A stretch of 48,913 nt of DNA from Gammaproteobacteria bacterium (GTDB lineage: Bacteria; Pseudomonadota; Gammaproteobacteria; JABABF01; JAHRAO01), in assembly GCA_020027215.1 (NCBI GenBank), contig JAHRAO010000029.1, forward strand, positions 1 through 48,913, in the 5' to 3' direction. Positions 43,486 through 48,913 of the stretch are shown piece after piece; the first letter of the stretch is position 1; the number at the start of each line of letters is the position of its first letter. The notes under the pieces are model-generated. The model was not told the DNA's origin, did no database searches, and saw nothing but the letters and a program-made list of their open reading frames with translations. The position numbers and the translations under genes were made by a program.

Positions 43486-44774
43486 TAACGCTTTAGTGCC
43501 GATTGCCCGATATATCGACTTTGATCGCCCAGTTCATTTTCAATGACTAATAACCGATTATATTTAGCGACTCTTTCAGAACGGCATGGAGCACCAGTTT
43601 TAATCTGCCCCGCACATAACCCCACTGCTAAATCGGCAATCGTCACATCTTCGGTCTCGCCCGAACGATGCGAAATAATAGTGTTGTAACGCGCCGTGCG
43701 CGCCAGCCGGATCGTGTCTAAAGTTTCGCTCACTGTGCCGATTTGATTGAGTTTGATAAGAATGCTATTGGCAATATGTTCGTCAATACCCTGTTGCAAT
43801 TCTGTAGCATTCGTTACAAATAAATCATCACCGACTATCTGTATTTTATCGTTCAACCGCTCACTCATCAGCGCCCATCCCTCGCGATCATTTTCATCCA
43901 TTCCATCCTCAATCGACAGGATGGGGTAATCGGCGCATAATTTTTGCAAATACTCCACAAATTGTAATGAATCAAAGCGCTGCTTTTCAGCGTTGATGAT
44001 GTATGCGCCCTCGTGATACATTTCTGAAGCCGCACAATCTAAAGCCAGTCCAATTTCTTTTCCCGTTTGAAAACCGGCATATTCAATAGCATGTATTAAA
44101 ATGTCTAATGCGGCTTGGTTAGAGGGTAAATCGGGGGCAACTCCTCCTTCATCACCGACCGTGGTCGCTAAACCTTTTTGTTGAAGCAAGCTTTTTAAGG
44201 CGTGGAATACTTCCGCTCCGTGACGCACCGCTTCCGCAAAATTGGGTGCGGTGAGGGGCAAAACCATGAATTCTTGGATATCTATATTATTGTTGGCGTG
44301 GGCACCGCCATTGAGTATATTCATCATGGGCAACGGTAAATCAAAAGGGGGTGTGGTCCCACTCAATGTCGCAATGGTGCGGTATACCGGCTCGGATTGC
44401 GCTGCAGCCGCTGCGTGCAATACGCTCAATGAGGCGGCGAGAATGGCATTGGCACCGAGTCGTGATTTGTCTGTGCTCCCATCAATTTCGCATAATAAAT
44501 GATCAATGCTGCGTTGATCACTTGCATCACGTCCGACGAGTTGGTCGCGTATGGTGCCGTTGATGGCTTCTACTGCTTGTCGCACCCCTTGACCTAAATA
44601 GCGCTGTGTATCATTGTCCCGCAATTCTACTGCTTCTCGTTCCCCTGTTGATGCACCGGATGGGACGCACGCTGATCCCGATACATTGTCGGCGAGGCGG
44701 GTGGTTGCCATAACAGTCGGCTTGCCACGCGAATCGAGAATTTCTAATGCGGTAATATCTGTAATAGTGGTCAT
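43485..44774 (-). CDS. eno: Enolase
   Basis: Enolase converts 2-phosphoglycerate to phosphoenolpyruvate and scaffolds the RNA degradosome in some species. The 429-residue product has PSGASTGEREAVELRD at the N-terminus, metal ligands in LALDCAASEMY, SIEDGMDENDREGW and VGDDLFVTN, the catalytic Lys in SILIKLNQIGT and ISHRSGETED. The family RGNPT reads RGKPT here. The expected ftsB/ispD genes do not follow; proS does. Confidence 0.97.
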   Translation of the reverse strand: MTTITDITALEILDSRGKPTVMATTRLADNVSGSACVPSGASTGEREAVELRDNDTQRYLGQGVRQAVEAINGTIRDQLVGRDASDQRSIDHLLCEIDGSTDKSRLGANAILAASLSVLHAAAAAQSEPVYRTIATLSGTTPPFDLPLPMMNILNGGAHANNNIDIQEFMVLPLTAPNFAEAVRHGAEVFHALKSLLQQKGLATTVGDEGGVAPDLPSNQAALDILIHAIEYAGFQTGKEIGLALDCAASEMYHEGAYIINAEKQRFDSLQFVEYLQKLCADYPILSIEDGMDENDREGWALMSERLNDKIQIVGDDLFVTNATELQQGIDEHIANSILIKLNQIGTVSETLDTIRLARTARYNTIISHRSGETEDVTIADLAVGLCAGQIKTGAPCRSERVAKYNRLLVIENELGDQSRYIGQSALKR

Positions 44775-44777
44775 CGT

Positions 44778-45617
44778 TTAATGGATCTCTATATTGGATG
44801 ATGATTTGACTAAATCGTCTAGTGTTTTCAATTCATGGAGCACTGGATGTAATAAATGCAAAGGCAAGGCGCAGGGACCATCACATAACGCTTGTTCGGG
44901 CTGTGGGTGTGCTTCTAAAAATAAACCGGCAATTTTCTGGGCGATTCCAGCGCGGGCTAAAGAGAGCAGTTGCTGACGGCGACCGGCTGACACACCGCTT
45001 TCTCCACCAGGTTTTTGCAACGCATGGGTCACATCAAAAATAACTGGGTAATGTGTTTGTTTCATAATATCAAAACCGAGCATATCCACCACGAGATTAT
45101 TGTATCCAAAACAGGTGCCTCTTTCACACAGCATGATGCGTTCATTGCCTGCTTGAGCACATTTAGTGGCAGCCCATTTGATGTCATTGGGGGACATAAA
45201 CTGCGCTTTTTTGATGTTGATGACTGCTGAAGTATTGGCTGCAGCAATAATGAGGTCGGTTTGGCGGGATAAAAAAGCAGGAATTTGTAATACATCCGCA
45301 ACTTCGGCAACCCGTGTTGCTTGATCGGGTTGATGGATATCTGTCAGGATAGGGACGCCAAAAGATGTTTTGATGTCGCGTAAAATCTCTAAGCCCTTTT
45401 CTAATCCCAGCCCACGAAAACTATCTACCGATGAGCGGTTGGCTTTGTCAAAAGAGGCTTTAAATATGTAGGGAATATTGAGACGAGCACATACGGTCGC
45501 AAAATGCTCTGCGACTTTGAGGGCTAAATCACGTGATTCTAATACGTTGAGCCCCCCACATAAAATCATAGGTTGCGTATTGGATACCGCAATCGTATCA
45601 ATGTTTATAGTTTTCAT
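44778..45617 (-). CDS. kdsA: 3-deoxy-D-manno-octulosonate 8-phosphate synthase
   Basis: KdsA makes KDO-8-phosphate for the lipopolysaccharide core. The 279-residue barrel has IFKASFDKANRSSVDSFRG, GVPILTDIHQPDQA, IPAFLSRQTDLI, MLCERGTCFGYNNLVVDM and PVIFDVTHALQKPGG. It starts inside the last codon of pyrG (4-base overlap) and ends 3 bases before eno, giving the classical pyrG-kdsA-eno operon. Confidence 0.97.
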   Translation of the reverse strand: MKTINIDTIAVSNTQPMILCGGLNVLESRDLALKVAEHFATVCARLNIPYIFKASFDKANRSSVDSFRGLGLEKGLEILRDIKTSFGVPILTDIHQPDQATRVAEVADVLQIPAFLSRQTDLIIAAANTSAVINIKKAQFMSPNDIKWAATKCAQAGNERIMLCERGTCFGYNNLVVDMLGFDIMKQTHYPVIFDVTHALQKPGGESGVSAGRRQQLLSLARAGIAQKIAGLFLEAHPQPEQALCDGPCALPLHLLHPVLHELKTLDDLVKSSSNIEIH

Positions 45618-47245
45618 TGTCCGTTGCGTGCTTCTATGGCCGCATTAACAAATCCATTAAATAATGGGTGTCCTCGTTGCACAGTGGAGGTAAATTCAGG
45701 ATGAAACTGGCAGCCGATAAACCATTGGTGGTCGGTGATTTCTATGACTTCGGCTAAAGATTCCTCGTCATCAGACCAGCCGCTAAATTGTAACCCTGAT
45801 TCGGTTAATTGCTCCACATAGCGATTGTTGACTTCGTAGCGGTGACGATGGCGCTCATTAATCATCTCGCGATTGTAGATACTTTGAATTTTGCTTCCGT
45901 GCTTCAAATGACAAGCTTGTTCTCCTAAACGCATGGTACCGCCGACCGGAGTGCGATCGGTGCGTTGTTGCATCTTTCCGTCCATATCCCGCCATTCTTC
46001 TAATAAAGCGATAACGGGGTATTGACTATCTGGGGCAAATTCGGTGCTCGCTGCCTGCGTCAATCCCACCACATTGCGTGCGAATTCAATAACGGCAATT
46101 TGCATCCCTAAACATATCCCTAAGAATGGCAGGTTGTTTTCGCGAGCGTAATGCACAGCAACAATTTTTCCTTCAACCCCGCGCTCACCAAAACCGCCCG
46201 GAATAAGAATAGCATTCATAGATTGCAGTAATGATACCCCTTGTTGTTCAATGACTTCCGCTTCAATATGGTGTATGCGCACGCGTACCGCACTGTGGAT
46301 GCCGGCATGCTGTAGGGCTTGATTGACCGAGATATATGCGTCAACTAAATCAGTGTATTTGCCAATCAAAGCGATATCTACTGTTGAAGTGGGTTCTTTG
46401 ATAAGAGCAACCGTTTTTTGCCATTGTTGCATATCGGCTTGCGGCAGCGAAAGGTCAAATTGTGTGGCAATGAATGTGCTGACGTCTTGCTTGTGCAATT
46501 GGAGGGGAATGGAATAAATATTGTCGGCATCGGGTAAAGAAAAGACCGCCTGTTCATCTACATTGGTAAATAAGGCAATTTTGCGCCGTGTTTCTATATT
46601 AATTTCGTTTTGTGAACGACAAATCAATATATCGGGCTGCAAGCCGATGGAACGCATTTCTTTCACCGAATGTTGGGATGGTTTGGTTTTCAATTCATTC
46701 GCTGGCGTGATGAAGGGCACAAAAGTGACATGAGCAAAGAGGGTGTGTGCGCTCCCCTTTCTAATCCGTAATTGCCGTATCGCCTCTAAAAAAGGGAGCG
46801 ATTCAATATCGCCAATTGTGCCGCCGATCTCAACGATAGTGATGTCGCTGTTATTATCGTCTTGGACAATACGCGCACATATTTCATCGGTGACGTGCGG
46901 AATGACCTGCACGGTCTTGCCTTGATAGTATCCGTCTCGCTCCTTTTGCAATACAGTTTCGTAGATTTGTCCAGCTGTGCAACTGTTATTGCGGGTAAGG
47001 CTAATGCCTAAAAAGCGTTCGTAATGCCCAATATCTAAATCAGTTTCTGCGCCATCGCGAGTCACAAATACCTCACCGTGTTGATAGGGATTCATGGTCC
47101 CAGGATCTATATTTAAGTAAGGGTCTAGTTTGATCGCATTGACTGTTAATCCATGCGTTTTAAGCAGGGCGCCCAACGCTGCCGAAAAGATACCCTTGCC
47201 AATAGAGGAAACAACGCCGCCAGTAACGAATATATAACGGCTCAC
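45614..47245 (-). CDS. pyrG: CTP synthase
   Basis: PyrG aminates UTP to CTP using glutamine. The N-terminal synthetase domain starts TGGVVSSIGKGIFSAALG (nucleotide-binding loop) and the C-terminal class I glutaminase has the nucleophile in LGICLGMQIA and the His-Glu pair in GCQFHPEFTS. The 543-residue length is typical. A promoter with a TTGACA -35 lies about 250 bases upstream. It heads the pyrG-kdsA-eno-proS transcription unit. Confidence 0.98.
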   Translation of the reverse strand: MSRYIFVTGGVVSSIGKGIFSAALGALLKTHGLTVNAIKLDPYLNIDPGTMNPYQHGEVFVTRDGAETDLDIGHYERFLGISLTRNNSCTAGQIYETVLQKERDGYYQGKTVQVIPHVTDEICARIVQDDNNSDITIVEIGGTIGDIESLPFLEAIRQLRIRKGSAHTLFAHVTFVPFITPANELKTKPSQHSVKEMRSIGLQPDILICRSQNEINIETRRKIALFTNVDEQAVFSLPDADNIYSIPLQLHKQDVSTFIATQFDLSLPQADMQQWQKTVALIKEPTSTVDIALIGKYTDLVDAYISVNQALQHAGIHSAVRVRIHHIEAEVIEQQGVSLLQSMNAILIPGGFGERGVEGKIVAVHYARENNLPFLGICLGMQIAVIEFARNVVGLTQAASTEFAPDSQYPVIALLEEWRDMDGKMQQRTDRTPVGGTMRLGEQACHLKHGSKIQSIYNREMINERHRHRYEVNNRYVEQLTESGLQFSGWSDDEESLAEVIEITDHQWFIGCQFHPEFTSTVQRGHPLFNGFVNAAIEARNGQ

Positions 47246-47728
47246 AAGGGTGATTGCAGCGAGGAAGGCATAAAAAATCTTACCATGTCTATCGTGACGC
47301 GCTTTATGGCTATGAGCAGGTGGGGGTGCTTCCCGCTGAGCGTTAACCAGTTCAAAAAGCAGTATGTCATCACCATATTTTCTGATCCGTATGAGTTCTA
47401 TATTCCCTTGCTAAAAATTTTATTCCCAAACATCCTCCATATTGCTTTCTACCAACTTCTGTAATTCTCTTTCCCATGTGAAATATGAGATTCTTATTCA
47501 CTACAAGTGGGTTTTGTCAATTTGAAACGGTTTATGTCTCCCGTGTTTGGTATAGAATCCGCGTAATATCGATTCATTTTTTATTAGGGAATTATATACT
47601 TAATTAGACAAGGGTATGTGAAAAACGGTAGTGTAGAGGGGTACGGGTAGAATTTGAACATCAACCGTGAGCGATGGTTCGACTAGACTTTTCGCGTTAT
47701 GGATGCGGAATGAGATTTGCAGCCACCT
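47246..47728. other. Gene-poor junction
   Basis: I support no gene in this 483-base stretch. It holds the probable pyrG promoter on the minus strand and AT-rich sequence. A plus-strand frame across 47153-47464 is open but runs antisense through the pyrG start and resembles nothing known. This marks the boundary between the housekeeping block and an accessory region. Confidence 0.5.
47491..47520 (-). promoter_or_regulatory. Probable sigma70 promoter of pyrG
   Basis: On the minus strand TTGACA (47520-47515) is followed after 18 bases by TAAGAA (47496-47491). The predicted start leaves a leader of about 240 bases before pyrG. No transcription evidence is available. Confidence 0.5.
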
Positions 47729-47833
47729 ATGCAAGACGCAATTAAGGTATTTGATGGCTCTGGTTTGCGTTTAATCTGTGCCAACCGATTTTGTATTTTC
47801 CATCTCTGCCCCTAGCCAAGAGTACCGTTTATC

Positions 47834-48043
47834 GTGCTGGCGGTATTACATATTGTTGATGTTGCATCTGGTTGGTTTGTTATTAATGTCCTTGATTTAG
47901 GTTTATTTGAAGGTAACCCACGCTATGCAACCGCAATGGGAAAATTTAATGTAACGCAATCCTTATTGGGGACAGTATTACTTCTCCTTATATTCGCTAT
48001 TGTATATTTTATAGCTATGAAAGCCCATCGCCCAAATACCTAA
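47834..48043 (+). CDS. Hypothetical two-helix membrane protein, possibly a remnant
   Basis: The 69-residue ORF opens with GTG and has two hydrophobic segments joined by a loop (LGLFEGNPRYATAMG). The pattern AVLHIVDVASGWFVIN plus EGNP weakly recalls DUF5658-type small membrane proteins; this is a guess. The same reading frame continues upstream (ATG at 47729, interrupted by TAG at 47813) and downstream (after TAA at 48041), so it may be part of a decayed gene. No Shine-Dalgarno sequence is evident. Confidence 0.35.
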   Translation: MLAVLHIVDVASGWFVINVLDLGLFEGNPRYATAMGKFNVTQSLLGTVLLLLIFAIVYFIAMKAHRPNT

Positions 48044-48160
48044 GATTGTTCTTCATTTTCGCAGATTGAAAAGAAATCAAAATTATTATCATATGCCTTA
48101 GCGGGCATTTTGGGTTTCTTGGGTGCCAAGATACACCTAAATTTCACTAGTACGGATTAA
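48044..48160 (+). pseudogene. TM2-domain-like fragment
   Basis: Directly after the preceding stop and in the same frame, an open stretch ends at TAA (48158-48160). Its product contains KKSKLLSYALAGILGFLGA, which resembles the start of TM2-domain proteins. The HRFYLG segment that normally follows is missing, and there is no start codon of its own. I read it as a gene fragment. Confidence 0.3.
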
Positions 48161-48180
48161 TCAAAGTGAGGGTTTTTGGA

Positions 48181-48913
48181 TTAAGGTGTGGTTTGATATT
48201 TTTCTAATATTTCAGGTCTAGATATTAAGGTGTCTATAACCCTGTCTCTTATTTCTTGTTTTTTAAAGATCTCATATAGTTTTTTACTAATATATAAGGT
48301 TTTAATATTTTCCTTGGTATACATCTTCTCGAGTTCATCTTTTTTGTTAGATTTGGTGTTATCCGAAAGTAAAACACTTTTAAACTTGTCGTCATTTACT
48401 AAATCTTTTATAAGTTTTTCAGCACCCTCTTCTGCTCCATCAGGTACTTTTCCATAAAATTCATTAATCGCTTGAAGTATTACTGATAAAAGTTCATTTT
48501 CTTCTTCGTCTTTTACTTTTCCACCGCCTGGGTTGTTTGGATCAAGAACTGTATTTTCTTCTTCTAATGAGATACTTACTTTACCTTTAACATCAAGATT
48601 TAATGATTCAAGATCTACCAAGTCTGATACATCAATTCTTTCAACCCCATCAGGTGGGAATTTTTTCTTTAAATACTCAAAGAATAAATAATGTCTACAA
48701 AGTTCTATCTTATTCAACGGATTAATCATCGATAAATAACTGAATAATTTACAGTAACTTCTAATCTGAGATTTAGATAGATCTTTATCATCATCCTCTG
48801 GAAGATTTCTCCATCTTTCAATAACAGAATTTAATATGGGTTGAAGGTGTGAATCATCTCTGTTTTCTTGAACAAAGATATCACTCCATTCATTAATTTC
48901 TTCATTTGTAATT
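48181..48913 (-). CDS. hsdR: Type I restriction enzyme R subunit-like protein, C-terminal part
   Basis: The frame is open from the window edge to TAA at 48181, giving about 243 residues; the 5' part lies outside. The visible sequence resembles the C-terminal region of HsdR: a helical part with WRNLPED and INPLNKIELCRHYLFFEYL, then DLESLNLDVKGKVSISLEEE, an acidic DPNNPGGGKVKDEEENEL linker and a helical tail. The motor and nuclease domains are not in view. It is visibly more AT-rich than its neighbours, which suggests transfer. The partner genes hsdM and hsdS would be expected outside the window. Confidence 0.7.
   Translation of the reverse strand, partial: ITNEEINEWSDIFVQENRDDSHLQPILNSVIERWRNLPEDDDKDLSKSQIRSYCKLFSYLSMINPLNKIELCRHYLFFEYLKKKFPPDGVERIDVSDLVDLESLNLDVKGKVSISLEEENTVLDPNNPGGGKVKDEEENELLSVILQAINEFYGKVPDGAEEGAEKLIKDLVNDDKFKSVLLSDNTKSNKKDELEKMYTKENIKTLYISKKLYEIFKKQEIRDRVIDTLISRPEILEKYQTTP

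Noticed and set aside
47153-47464. 103-codon plus-strand ORF at the pyrG start
   Set aside because: It is antisense to the start of pyrG, has no known homology by eye and no clear ribosome site.
47641-47670. T-arm-like stretch containing TTCAAAT on the minus strand
   Set aside because: The flanking bases do not pair as a T-stem and no acceptor or anticodon arm can be built, so it is not a tRNA or a clear tRNA fragment.
1-48913. CRISPR array, insertion sequence, integrase or prophage
   Set aside because: I saw no regularly spaced direct repeats, no transposase or recombinase motifs and no phage structural genes in the window.

Overview
The window looks like the compact chromosome of a Gammaproteobacterium of moderate to low GC. 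Several gene orders are typical of that class: zapB-like/zapA followed by a 6S RNA candidate, rpsU-yqeY-dnaG, dapA-bamC-purC, trxA-rho, tsaC-hemF-aroE, rppH/TSUP/lgt/thyA/folA, gpmI-envC, tpiA-secG-tRNA-Leu, lpxC-M23-secA-argJ and pyrG-kdsA-eno. Many neighbours overlap by 1 to 35 bases. Lineage below class is not resolved from sequence alone.

Layout. 1-4031: a 6S RNA candidate and the zap pair on the minus strand, then the rpsU-yqeY-dnaG-ridA cluster on the plus strand, with no rpoD after dnaG. 4056-8341: minus-strand genes for a membrane methyltransferase, an AlkD-like glycosylase, tRNA-Ser, purC, bamC and dapA. 8363-9036: a gene-poor stretch with a small repeat-containing ORF and a possible structured RNA. 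9037-22488: a long plus-strand run covering yqaA, a degenerate pseudopilin, pyk, trxA, rho, purE, tsaC, hemF, aroE, rppH, a TSUP transporter, lgt, thyA, folA, a peroxiredoxin, a rhombosortase and an MFS transporter (tRNA-Lys lies opposite). 22503-23817: a phosphate-selective porin on the minus strand behind a good Pho box. 23895-32972: tRNA-Leu and tRNA-Met, an orphan HAD domain, gpmI, envC, comF, modABC, dedA, tpiA, secG and tRNA-Leu. 33084-47245: a minus-strand block with mrcA, moaB, argJ, secA, an M23 peptidase, lpxC, a short proS, eno, kdsA and pyrG. 47246-48913: a gene-poor junction with fragments of small membrane proteins, then the 3' part of an AT-rich hsdR-like gene cut by the window edge.

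The genes are mostly housekeeping: replication and transcription (dnaG, rho), glycolysis (pyk, gpmI, eno, tpiA), envelope building (lpxC, kdsA, bamC, lgt, mrcA, envC, secA, secG), nucleotide and folate metabolism (purC, purE, thyA, folA, pyrG), amino acids (dapA, argJ, aroE), heme (hemF) and molybdate uptake (modABC, with moaB). I found no complete new defence or mobile system. The points most worth a second look are the ProRS without its editing domain, the Pho box with a fitted -10 element, the HAD domain cut off from its usual UbiA partner, the rhombosortase with no visible substrate, the pseudopilin lacking Glu+5, the possible minus-strand RNA at 8761-9015, and the same-frame ORF remnants next to the hsdR-like gene.
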